In this document: positions 59,901-64,000 of the stretch, in pieces
Numbering within the stretch: the first letter of the stretch is position 1
How the letters are laid out: every line of letters starts with the position of its first letter
Assembly (NCBI GenBank): GCA_023935145.1
Contig: CM043699.1
Location: forward strand, 112,883,036-112,947,035
Source of the DNA: Bretschneidera sinensis
Lineage: Eukaryota > Streptophyta > Magnoliopsida > Brassicales > Akaniaceae
Reading direction: 5' to 3'
Length of the DNA stretch: 64,000 nt
Made by a program: the position numbers and the translations under genes
Notes under the pieces: model-generated
The model's input: only the letters and a program-made list of their open reading frames with translations
Database searches by the model: none
Told to the model about the DNA's origin: nothing

Positions 59901-61583
59901 GCTGTTGGTGGTGGTGGATGATTGATCAGCATGTATCACCCGACTGTTAGGAGTCAATCATGGGGGGTGGTGTTTTTCCCTATAATAACTGCTTTCTGAA
60001 GATGGATTATTTTTCTGAACCTTGAAACCTTTGAAAATATTGAAAAAGGATTGGTTTATATAAACTGTGGTCAAAGTTTATTGTTAAAGTGAGGACTCAT
60101 TATTTCTCTAATCCATTATATTTGAGTTTTTATTTTTTATTTTATGGCTTTCTGTCCAAGTTTGTTGTTAAAGTGAGGACTCATTTTTTCCCTATAACAA
60201 CTGCTTTCTGAAGATGGATTAATTTTCTGCACCTTGAAACCTTTGAAAATATTGAAAAAGGATTGGTTTATATAAACTGTGGTCAAAGTTTGTTGTTGAA
60301 GTGAGGACTCATTATTTCTCTAATTCATTATCCTTGAGTTTTTTTATGGCTTTCTGTCCAAGGAAATATCTGGTGTATGCATAACACTGAAAGGTTATAT
60401 TCTCGATGATTTCAGTTTGTGATGTTGTCCAATATCTGAGTTAGTAGTGTTCTACTTAATCGGGACCAAAAAGTCCTGTTATAGTCGGAAAGTGTGGAAC
60501 CCTACCTCCATAAAAATTTAAAAGGGATAATTCAGAATTTTGAAGCACTGTTAAATGAAGCCAAATGGAGAGCGTGTAGGACTCTAAAATTTGGAGCTGG
60601 CAATTTTTCCTATTGTTGGTTCAGATTTCTCACACACTGTTGGTTTCTGTAATCCAATGCTCAGCAGATCTGTAAAGAAGTTTCTCCTCTTAATTGGATC
60701 ATGGATTGGTGTGATATTAGTTGTGGCGCAAGTTGGTGGGGTAATAGTGGTGAACCAGGAAGTGTTGATTGGGTTCTCTTCACAATGTTCAAATTCCTTG
60801 CATTTAGAGAAGTAAAAATAGCCACTCCCTGTAAGAAGACATGCTTCCATGCAAGAATATGTGGTATCTTTGTTCCTCAATGCTTTAGTTGAGAACTCAA
60901 TTTTAATTCTGATATATTTGATAGCACTTAAGCATACCATAAGAACTTTAGTACTATACGAATATGTTGGAACTTTCAGCAGTATTAACCATGAATCTTC
61001 CTTCCATAGGCTTCTAGATATTTGTGCGTCCTACTCTTTAACATAACAGGGACACTATAGTTACTTTGCACATCAATGGGATGCCACGTTGAAAAATGAC
61101 CATCTCTTCCACATGAAAACGTTTGCATTACTGTTTATAAGCAATAAGCAACTTATTGTTTCTTCATAAACGAAAAAACATAGGAGAAATGATTGCTTGT
61201 GCTCACAACGAAATAATTGCCTAAACGTAATTGCTCTGTGGTATGGATTTTGCAGGCAAGTGATTATAATCTTCCATTCACAAATTTCAGAAGCATTTTC
61301 ACGCTTAGAGATCAGCACGCCACAAGCAAAGAAGAAGTACTAATATTTTTTTAGATCATTTATGAATTTCCGGTATTATTCCATTTGTTTCTGTAGTGGG
61401 AATTAGATTTTAGAACTTCTTAATCACATCTTTATTCAACATATCAGGTTGAAGCAGGATATTAAACACATTCTTGGATGCATTCGATCATTGCCTTCTG
61501 ATAATATGAGTAAATCTGACATCCCTAACTGGGGGCAACTAGATGAATTCTTGGTGCAAAAATTTGGAGCTGAAGTTGATTGA
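29355..61583 (+). CDS. VPS54: VPS54, vacuolar protein sorting-associated protein 54 (18 exons)
   Basis: Subunit of the GARP complex (with VPS51, VPS52, VPS53), which tethers endosome-derived vesicles at the trans-Golgi network. Exons: 29355-30203, 31419-31481, 37399-37478, 40354-40471, 44556-44630, 46068-46224, 47400-47488, 47800-48056, 49911-50082, 50173-50256, 50339-50676, 51069-51222, 51750-51831, 54022-54101, 54684-54845, 58727-58794, 61256-61336, 61448-61583. They join in frame to 3,045 bases, 1,014 aa, close to the roughly 1,030 aa of the Arabidopsis protein, with no stops and GT-AG at every junction. The N-terminal half holds the GARP-assembly coiled-coil part (about 210-300); residues about 755-870 are the Vps54-like domain. 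Introns reach 5.9 kb and are full of transposons, but the coding sequence looks intact and functional. Confidence 0.95.
30204..31418 (+). other. VPS54 intron 1
   Basis: 1,215 bp, AT-rich. Holds one minus-strand LINE tail near 30,950-31,010 and nothing else I recognise. Confidence 0.85.
30950..31010 (-). mobile_element. LINE 3' tail, minus strand
   Basis: Poly-T side then GCACCAAGGGGTGCAACCC, the complement of the tail block shared by many LINE copies in this gene. CACATTTTT occurs on both sides and may be the target-site duplication. Confidence 0.65.
31419..31481 (+). CDS. VPS54: VPS54 exon 2
   Basis: Residues 284-304 ([21 protein letters not shown]). Acceptor CCTTCAG|CTT and donor TTGCTG|GTATAT, phase 0 both sides. 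Confidence 0.93.
32074..32357. repeat. 142-bp tandem duplication in intron 2
   Basis: Two adjacent copies (32,074-32,215 and 32,216-32,357) from TTGTTTACATTCATTGAG to CATCTTAGCTTC, differing at about three bases. Not transposon-related as far as can be seen. Confidence 0.93.
32565..32595. repeat. (TG)n(TA)n microsatellite
   Basis: TGTGTGTGTGTGTG followed by TATATATATATA in intron 2. Confidence 0.9.
32770..33646 (+). mobile_element. 5'-truncated L1-type LINE, copy A
   Basis: Coding remnant of the ORF2 C-terminus: [11 protein letters not shown], the zinc-binding RT segment (RCFICKSC then HFLMECS near 33,210-33,270), then [14 protein letters not shown] and [10 protein letters not shown]. The 3' end has GGGTTGCACCCTCTTGGTGC, TTTTTACTCATAAAAAAAA at about 33,640. 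Frames are broken. Confidence 0.82.
33794..34120. repeat. ~167-bp tandem duplication in intron 2
   Basis: Two copies starting near 33,794 and 33,961 share ACATATCCCCTTCTTCCGCA, CCCACTTTCAGGCGAAA and ATCATTTAAGCAATGTGAAG. The second is slightly shorter in its CT-rich stretch. Confidence 0.9.
34540..35365 (+). mobile_element. 5'-truncated L1-type LINE, copy B
   Basis: Older copy of the same family. [11 protein letters not shown] near 34,715, a degenerate zinc segment ([20 protein letters not shown] near 34,890-34,950) and the terminal GGGTTGCACACTTGCACCCC plus TTATTATAAAAAAT at about 35,360. Confidence 0.78.
36180..36290 (-). mobile_element. LINE 3' tail, minus strand
   Basis: GTAAAAGGCAAAAG then GCACCAAGGGGGTGCAAACC, complement of the shared LINE tail; about 110 bp. 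Confidence 0.6.
36291..37398. other. Rest of VPS54 intron 2
   Basis: AT-rich, no gene. Contains a MITE half near 37,215-37,345 related to the foldback element at 55,047. Its core is TTATTTTTTAAAATTTGC followed by AAATTAAATCAAACC. Confidence 0.6.
37399..37478 (+). CDS. VPS54: VPS54 exon 3
   Basis: Residues 305-330 and two bases of 331. [18 protein letters not shown] is strongly conserved in VPS54. Acceptor AATAATAG|GAT, donor AAACAG|GTATCT, leaves phase 2. Confidence 0.93.
38401..39269 (+). mobile_element. 5'-truncated L1-type LINE, copy C, with TSD
   Basis: Intron 3. TGATTCCAT occurs at 38,392-38,400 and 39,270-39,278, a likely target-site duplication. ORF2 C-terminal parts are [20 protein letters not shown] with [10 protein letters not shown] (zinc-binding RT domain, about 38,845-38,945) and [14 protein letters not shown]. 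The tail is GGGTTGCACCCTCTTGG without a long poly-A. Confidence 0.82.
39270..40353. other. Rest of VPS54 intron 3
   Basis: No gene. Ends near 39,275 and 39,735 carry inverted CATAGTT(G/A)C(C/A)AG-like sequence with similar inner GGTAC and GCGCATC/GTGCATC blocks, suggesting an old MITE, but no clean TSD. A short (TA)n lies near 40,205. Confidence 0.5.
40354..40471 (+). CDS. VPS54: VPS54 exon 4
   Basis: Residues 331-370, [15 protein letters not shown] onward. Acceptor TTCTGTAG|TATT, donor GACGGA|GTAAGC. Confidence 0.92.
41094..43190 (-). mobile_element. L1-type LINE, minus strand, with part of the RT
   Basis: Longest LINE copy here, in intron 4. Minus-strand segments, upstream first: [20 protein letters not shown] (about 43,060-43,140), [16 protein letters not shown] (about 42,870), the catalytic ADDT with a stop just before it (about 42,735), LNLSKS-type [19 protein letters not shown] (about 42,300), [11 protein letters not shown] (about 41,700), then [20 protein letters not shown], the zinc-binding RT domain (about 41,480-41,540). 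The tail is a poly-T run at 41,094-41,110 on the plus strand next to ACCAAGAGGGTGCCACC. Many stops; 5' truncated. Confidence 0.87.
43420..43860. mobile_element. ~420-bp MITE, copy 1
   Basis: Intron 4. Starts CACTCCATTTGGAGCCAAATG and ends GAATTCATTTGTTCCAAAATA, partly inverted termini. The reverse complement matches 56,790-57,220 through blocks such as CATGTTTGACTTTCTTATAT and AATGAGATTGAATCT. Confidence 0.75.
43861..44555. other. Rest of VPS54 intron 4
   Basis: AT-rich, nothing recognised beyond the acceptor region of exon 5. Confidence 0.7.
44556..44630 (+). CDS. VPS54: VPS54 exon 5
   Basis: Residues 371-395 ([20 protein letters not shown] then GLFRT). Acceptor TTTGCAG|GTT, donor AGAACA|GTGAGT, phase 0. 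Confidence 0.93.
45010..45765. repeat. Triplicated segment in intron 5
   Basis: CATGAAGATCCATGTTTTGACATC occurs near 45,139, 45,508 and 45,668. The copies also share TATATGGCCTT and CCCACAT; the first two share ACTTTCCCAG(C/A)ATCTATGG. The first copy runs into a LINE tail near 45,190. Confidence 0.85.
45185..45265 (+). mobile_element. LINE 3' tail
   Basis: GGGTTGCACCCCCTTGGTGC then TACTTTTATTTATAAAAAAAG. Only the last 80 bp or so of the element. Confidence 0.7.
46068..46224 (+). CDS. VPS54: VPS54 exon 6
   Basis: Residues 396-447 and one base of 448; [20 protein letters not shown] and [14 protein letters not shown] are conserved. Acceptor CTTTCAG|GCT, donor GCTGATG|GTGAGA. Confidence 0.94.
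46430..46752 (+). mobile_element. LINE 3' end fragment
   Basis: Intron 6. GGTGGCACCCCTTGGTGCC and ATACTTTTTTACTTATAAAAAATG close the fragment; before it, ATTTTTTTGTAAATGATGAA and TTAGACTTTATTGAGAC match the last ORF2 codons of the other copies. The left limit is approximate. Confidence 0.68.
47400..47488 (+). CDS. VPS54: VPS54 exon 7
   Basis: Residues 448-477 ([20 protein letters not shown] onward). Acceptor GATATAG|GTGG, donor GTACAG|GTAATG. Confidence 0.94.
47800..48056 (+). CDS. VPS54: VPS54 exon 8
   Basis: Residues 478-562 and two bases of 563. [20 protein letters not shown] and [20 protein letters not shown] are conserved; the end is a variable Ser-rich linker. Acceptor AATGCAG|GCA, donor TTTCAG|GTTTAT. 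Confidence 0.94.
48940..49550 (+). mobile_element. 5'-truncated L1-type LINE, copy D
   Basis: Intron 8. The zinc-binding RT segment [20 protein letters not shown] (about 49,095-49,155), then [17 protein letters not shown] (49,308) and [12 protein letters not shown]. The tail is GTTGCACCTCTTGGTGTG with CTTTTACTTATATAAAAAAG. An ORF on the other strand (48,622-49,065) is a shadow. Confidence 0.8.
49911..50082 (+). CDS. VPS54: VPS54 exon 9
   Basis: Residues 563-620, [20 protein letters not shown], then [18 protein letters not shown]. Acceptor CTCAACAG|AGC, donor GAGAAG|GTGTTA. Confidence 0.94.
50173..50256 (+). CDS. VPS54: VPS54 exon 10
   Basis: Residues 621-648 ([20 protein letters not shown] then VDFQHESR). 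Flanked by the two shortest introns (90 and 82 bp). Donor TCTCGA|GTTAGT is weak at -1. Confidence 0.93.
50339..50676 (+). CDS. VPS54: VPS54 exon 11
   Basis: Residues 649-760 and two bases of 761. It starts [20 protein letters not shown], runs through a variable acidic/Ser-rich linker (about 680-740) and ends GGVGYHMVN at the start of the Vps54-like domain. Donor AACTG|GTTAGT. Confidence 0.93.
50938..50985. repeat. (AT)n microsatellite in intron 11
   Basis: About 24 AT repeats; likely polymorphic. Confidence 0.95.
51069..51222 (+). CDS. VPS54: VPS54 exon 12
   Basis: Residues 761-812, core of the Vps54-like domain: [14 protein letters not shown] and [12 protein letters not shown]. Acceptor TTTTCAG|TGG, donor ATGCAG|GTGTTT. 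The last part is duplicated in the next intron. Confidence 0.95.
51278..51368 (+). pseudogene. Partial duplicate of VPS54 exon 12 in intron 12
   Basis: Matches 51,139-51,229 (end of exon 12 plus its donor, ATGCAGGTGTTTA) at 139 bases distance with about 7 differences. In the exon 12 frame the copy still reads without a stop and ends in LVLGAGAMQ, but its only near acceptor (TTTGAAG) would put it out of frame. It is a tandem duplication remnant, not a likely exon. Confidence 0.9.
51750..51831 (+). CDS. VPS54: VPS54 exon 13
   Basis: Residues 813-839 and one base of 840 ([20 protein letters not shown] onward). Acceptor ATTGCAG|GTG, donor ATTCCTG|GTAGGT. Confidence 0.95.
51914..53038. mobile_element. 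Non-autonomous hAT-type element with TSD
   Basis: Intron 13. The flanks share TGTCATACA at 51,906-51,914 and 53,038-53,046, giving an 8-bp TSD with one base of slack. Termini are CAGTGTTTTCAAGAG and CTCTTAAAACATTG, inverted. Just inside, both ends carry GCCT(C/T)-rich GGCG/CGCC sequence typical of a common plant hAT-related repeat. No transposase ORF. A LINE tail is nested in it. Confidence 0.87.
52698..52811 (-). mobile_element. LINE 3' tail nested in the hAT element, with 21-bp TSD
   Basis: TATATATTCTTGTATTATAAA flanks it at 52,677-52,697 and 52,812-52,832. Inside, on the plus strand, is GCACTAAGAGGGTGCAAC and GAAGCTCCACAAAATCTA, the complement of the shared LINE 3' end. It inserted after the hAT element. 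Confidence 0.88.
53047..54021. other. Rest of VPS54 intron 13
   Basis: No gene. ACTTGGGATC-type blocks recur near 53,283, 53,308 and 53,341. The 140-codon ORF at 53,234-53,656 has no recognisable domain and is probably chance. Confidence 0.65.
54022..54101 (+). CDS. VPS54: VPS54 exon 14
   Basis: Residues 840-866 ([20 protein letters not shown] then IDRVAQ). Acceptor GGTCTAAG|AAATC has no long pyrimidine tract next to the AG; donor GCTCAG|GTACAT. Confidence 0.92.
54684..54845 (+). CDS. VPS54: VPS54 exon 15
   Basis: Residues 867-920: [20 protein letters not shown], then a polar linker [18 protein letters not shown]. Acceptor AATTCAG|GAT, donor ACTAAG|GTAACT. Confidence 0.94.
55047..55275. mobile_element. 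Foldback MITE 1 in intron 15
   Basis: About 225 bp that is almost entirely an inverted repeat: TGTTTGGCTAAGCTTAT ... AAATTTGCAAAAA ... AATCAAATCAAACCAC on the left and its complement on the right, ending AAGCTTAGCTAAACA. TSD is unclear. A related half copy is near 37,215-37,345. Confidence 0.85.
55487..55745. mobile_element. Foldback MITE 2 in intron 15
   Basis: About 255 bp with arms of about 120 bp: ATTTAGTTGTGGAAAAT ... TTCTTTAACACTTTCTT ... AACATTTCTCTTT and the complement at 55,610-55,740 ending TTCACAACTAAACACAC. Centre near 55,610. Arms differ at a fair number of positions, so it is not very recent. Confidence 0.85.
55890..56510. repeat. Dispersed repeat with CCCAACC-rich segments
   Basis: AGGGGTGCAACTTGGGAG at the start, then CCCGACCC/CCAACCCAACCC and CCAACCCGAGTCGAG further on. 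Similar short Pro-codon-like runs occur in many plant non-autonomous repeats and near 28,050 here. Boundaries and class uncertain. Confidence 0.4.
56790..57220. mobile_element. ~420-bp MITE, copy 2 (inverted relative to copy 1)
   Basis: Reverse complement of the element at 43,420-43,860, including GAGATTCAATCTCATTTATTTC and TTTATATAAGAAAGTCAAACAT parts. Lies in intron 15. Confidence 0.75.
57659..57781 (-). pseudogene. Unidentified terminal-exon fragment on the minus strand
   Basis: On the minus strand, TTATTGTAG|GCTTTG looks like a splice acceptor followed by 40 clean codons ([20 protein letters not shown] then [11 protein letters not shown]) and TAA. The peptide looks like a real protein end, but I do not recognise the family. 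It lies in intron 15, in the same orientation as the PPR fragment next to it. Confidence 0.4.
57800..58330 (-). pseudogene. PPR protein gene fragment, broken
   Basis: Minus strand, intron 15. About 58,200 to 58,060 reads [27 protein letters not shown] then [15 protein letters not shown], the classic repeat of a plant-organelle pentatricopeptide-repeat protein. A frameshift near 58,070 leads to [12 protein letters not shown] and [15 protein letters not shown], then a stop. A TAG also interrupts the first part. Only one or two repeats remain of a gene that normally has ten or more. Confidence 0.8.
58727..58794 (+). CDS. VPS54: VPS54 exon 16
   Basis: Residues 921-942 and two bases of 943 ([20 protein letters not shown] then IF). 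Acceptor ATTTTAG|GAA, donor TTTTTAG|GTGAGT. The donor region was duplicated by a LINE-tail insertion just downstream. Confidence 0.94.
58799..58845 (+). mobile_element. 47-bp LINE tail at the exon 16 splice donor
   Basis: GTTGAACCCTCTTGGTGTCT to ACTTTTAAAAAAA, the extreme 3' end of the LINE family. It is flanked by a 15-bp duplication, GCAATTTTTAGGTGA (58,784-58,798) and GCAATTTTCAGGTGA (58,846-58,860), with one mismatch. The first copy contains the last ten coding bases of exon 16 plus the splice donor. Confidence 0.9.
58861..61255. other. Rest of VPS54 intron 16
   Basis: No gene. ORFs near 59,013 and 60,584 have no recognisable domain. Contains the 212-bp offset duplication listed separately. 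Confidence 0.65.
59970..60360. repeat. Tandem duplication with 212-bp offset in intron 16
   Basis: GCTTTCTGAAGATGGATTA starts at 59,991 and 60,203; both continue through CCTTTGAAAATATTGAAAAA, TATAAACTGTGGTCAAAG and GTGAGGACTCATTATTTCTC. AGTTTGTTGTTAAAGTGAGG also occurs between them, so the event was not a single clean copy. Confidence 0.88.
61256..61336 (+). CDS. VPS54: VPS54 exon 17
   Basis: Residues 943-969 and two bases of 970 ([20 protein letters not shown] then TPQAKK). Acceptor TTTGCAG|GCAAG, donor AAGAA|GTACTA, a weak donor. Confidence 0.9.
61448..61583 (+). CDS. VPS54: VPS54 exon 18 (terminal)
   Basis: Residues 970-1014 and TGA at 61,581-61,583. [20 protein letters not shown] then LDEFL is the conserved VPS54 C-terminus. 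Acceptor ATATCAG|GTTG. Confidence 0.94.
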
Positions 61584-62130
61584 CAACATTATTGTAAACT
61601 AGTAAATTGATTGCTTCCCTGATGGAAGGCTAACCAGAATTGGAGGGAACATTTGAGGATGTCAAACAATTCTCAGACAACGCACTTACATTGTAGATTA
61701 AATCTAGGTAATGAGGTTTGAGACACCTGTACTCTTTATAGTGTCAAAATTTATATATATGCTGCATGCATTTCTTTTTCATCTTCATATACGGGTTATG
61801 AAAAGTGAACAGGAAGAAATGGAAAAGGGGGAAAATGAGAGGAATCTTGGGTTCATACAACTTTATTTTTCTTTTTCTGCTGGGACATCAACTATGAAAA
61901 TTTATACTGAACTTCCTAAACTGTTTTCTTAAACCTTACTACCCAATGGGCTACAGTATCTTATCTCAGTGATGGTCTATGCTTCTGCTGTTTGGATAAT
62001 TGGAAATTTAAAACTGCAACTGTAGTTTGAGAAACTTGAGCTTTTTGTGATATTTTGTATATGGTAAATTTTTGTGCCAATGATGATATATTTACATGGA
62101 TATTAAAAGTAAAAAATTCTTTCCTTCCCA
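61584..62130 (+). other. 3' UTR / 3' flank of VPS54
   Basis: AT-rich sequence after the stop, with TTGTAA at 61,594 and TTGTAGATT at about 61,691 that could act as plant poly(A) upstream elements. The cleavage site cannot be fixed. Confidence 0.5.
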
Positions 62131-62134
62131 ATTT

Positions 62135-62345
62135 TTTTCCCTTTTGAGGGTTGGTTTAATACCCTTAGTTTAGAGACCATTGGCTTTAATTACATTAATT
62201 TTTGGTTTGAGGGATTTTTTTTTTTTTGGTAAATGAAGAAGACCTACTAGATTTTGTGGAGCTTCTCTCTTAAATATCTTTTAGTTTTTGGGTTGCACTC
62301 CCTTGGTTCCTTTTAATAGTACATCATTACTAATAAAAAAAAAAA
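62135..62345 (+). mobile_element. LINE 3' end fragment
   Basis: TTGGTTTGAGGGATTTTTT, AGATTTTGTGGAGCTTCT, GGGTTGCACTCCCTTGG and a poly-A of 12 mark a roughly 200-bp 3' end of the shared LINE family downstream of VPS54. Confidence 0.75.
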
Positions 62346-64000
62346 AGATGGAATGAGTTGTATAACTAATCCAATATCATATAAGTTACATGTAAATATT
62401 ATGTTTTGACATCTGGGATTCCGATCATATCTGCTGAAACAGTAACAAAATTAGTTTTGATAGGATGTAATTGATATGAAGAATCCTTGATAAATGAAAA
62501 TTTATATGGAGAATCAGGAGAAGTCGTGAAACTAATAGAAGTTAGCACCTAATATATTTTAGGAGATAACAATGCTACTATACAAATGATTTAGAAATTT
62601 TAATGTTAAAGCAGTGATTGCATGTTTGAAGTTGTGGTAGACAAGATGATATAATAAAGTGTTATAGTGATATTAATTCTGATGATTTTTATATCATAAT
62701 ATTTTACAATTTACTTTGAAGAAATATTAGTACACATGAAAATATTCAAGAATATGAAGGATATGTGTTAATTCCTCTCCTACACTATTTGAAGGGATTT
62801 GAAGTTTGAGCTTTAGAATCAGATTGCTAGTTTGGTTGTTTGTTGGTGATCTCAAGATTAAAAGATTGAAATTCTGCTTCGTTGGCATTTATAATTTTTA
62901 TCTTGGCTTCCTTGTTTGTGAGTTGTGTCTAGGATGCCTATGCTGATAAAAAGATAGAAGTAGTCTTTCCCTTGCAAAAATAATACAATAGATTTGTTTT
63001 TGTTGACCATTTTGGATACAGTATATGCTGCTGGCAATGAAGTGTGAATAGCAGCTGTGGTGGACCGGTGGTTATAGTAGTACAGATAATAAGATATCCT
63101 AGTTTTAATCTTCAGCACTACTGCTAGCCTATGTAATTGAATTCCTTGAAATATAGGTGTAAAATATTATTAACCTTAGTTTGGTGAGGTCTTTTTTTAT
63201 ATTAGTTAATTTGGTTAGGTTTTTTGACAATAATATGAGACACAAATATGTGTTGATCAAGTTCGTATATCAATCTTTGTCCAAAGGGGGATTGTGCTGT
63301 TTGGTTGACATTGTTGTTATTTTTCTCCCCACGCAATGCCCATTTTCTCTTATATATTTGAATGAATGGGAGATATTTCATGGATGTGCTTGAATGAAAT
63401 GTGTAGAAAATATTACTGCCTGTATTTTTGTTTCTTGGATTTTCTCCCGTGTGGATAAAATCTCGATGCATACACAAGGGCAGATCAAGTTGGTTTGAAT
63501 ATTATGATTTGCCTAGATTCAAAAGTTTTAAGTTCCATGATTTCTGAACTATATTAGTTAATTGAACTTGGCTAGACAGACGTTTATAATTGTGCTTGTG
63601 CTTTTCACTTGTGCATTTGCATGTGATACACTTGAAAAATTCTCTTCAGGCTTAAAGCAAGGATGTTGTTATGCCTGTCTTAACTGATATCTTATTTCTG
63701 ATTAATGTCATGCTTTAGTATGCTTAATGGCTTATTAGAAAACATTCTGTCTTTGCATCCTTATGATTGGAATTTTTTTTCAGGTGTTTTGTTTGCTGAG
63801 GTTGATTGAAGAAGAACTTCTGTATCACATTCAAATAATTTAGCAAGAGGTGTATTTAAACCCGGATTTTTGTGGCAGTCACACTTGATATACAATTTGT
63901 AACAAATAGAAGCCTCGATAGTTGTTCCCTTGATGTAAGTTTTGGGTTAATGATGGAACAGATTGTTTTTTTTAATCAATGAACAAGCAAATAGCATCAG
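62346..64000. other. 3' flanking DNA; possible distal 3' UTR exon at 63,784-63,960
   Basis: No coding gene seen. Near 63,770 a pyrimidine-rich TTTTTTTTCAG precedes GTGTTTTGTTTGCTGAGG and about 170 bases of less AT-biased sequence ending near TTGATGTAAG and AATCAATGAAC. This would fit a spliced 3' UTR exon of VPS54, but nothing in the window proves it. Confidence 0.35.

Noticed and set aside
59711..59957. Overlapping minus-strand ORFs rich in Thr, Ser and His
   Set aside because: They come from GGTGGTG-type simple sequence in intron 16 and have no conserved features.
1..64000. A new defence, biosynthetic or regulatory gene system
   Set aside because: All recognisable coding sequence is VPS54, retroelement-derived, or gene fragments. 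Nothing in the layout suggests cooperating unknown genes.

Overview
The window is nuclear DNA from a flowering plant, most likely a eudicot with a repeat-rich genome; the species cannot be told from the sequence. The evidence is an 18-exon gene with GT-AG introns whose protein is the plant form of VPS54, plus plant-type Ty1/copia (SIRE/Maximus-like), Ty3/gypsy chromovirus (Tekay/Del-like), Ty3/gypsy Tat-like, L1-type LINE and hAT/MITE sequences. No rRNA, tRNA or CRISPR array was found.

Layout. (1) 1-13,012 is a decayed nest of retroelements. A copia gag-protease remnant (1-2136) is cut by a Tekay-like gypsy element (2137 to about 12,266). Its 5' LTR itself carries a solo LTR of a related family (4073-6209, TSD GTAAG). 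A copia-type LTR follows (about 12,267-13,012). (2) 13,013-16,668 is AT-rich DNA with degenerate repeats and no gene. (3) 17,034-27,234 is a young, complete Tat-type element on the minus strand, GC-rich against its surroundings. It has 643-bp LTRs differing at 5 sites, TSD AACTT, a PBS, a PPT, a gag-pol in a single frame broken only by stop codons, an archaeal-type second RNase H, a 98-bp tandem array, and a three-exon gene on the opposite strand with its own TATA box. It landed inside an older LINE whose reading frame resumes on the far side. (4) 27,240-29,100 is AT-rich intergenic DNA. (5) 29,355-61,583 is VPS54: 3,045 coding bases (1,014 aa) spread over 32 kb. (6) 61,584-64,000 is 3' flank with one LINE tail and a possible distal 3' UTR exon.

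The only functional host gene I can support is VPS54, a subunit of the GARP tethering complex at the trans-Golgi network. Its introns are swollen by at least a dozen copies of one LINE 3' end in both orientations, a hAT-type element with 8-9 bp TSD, foldback MITEs, several local tandem duplications, a partial duplication of exon 12, and a minus-strand island holding a broken PPR gene fragment and an unidentified terminal exon. One very short LINE insertion sits on the exon 16 splice donor and duplicated it.

I found no previously undescribed defence, metabolic or regulatory system. The best leads are the spliced antisense gene of the Tat element, the LINE insertion at the exon 16 donor, the exon 12 duplication, and the gene-fragment island in intron 15. 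LTR and TSD boundaries were read base by base; LINE and repeat boundaries are approximate.
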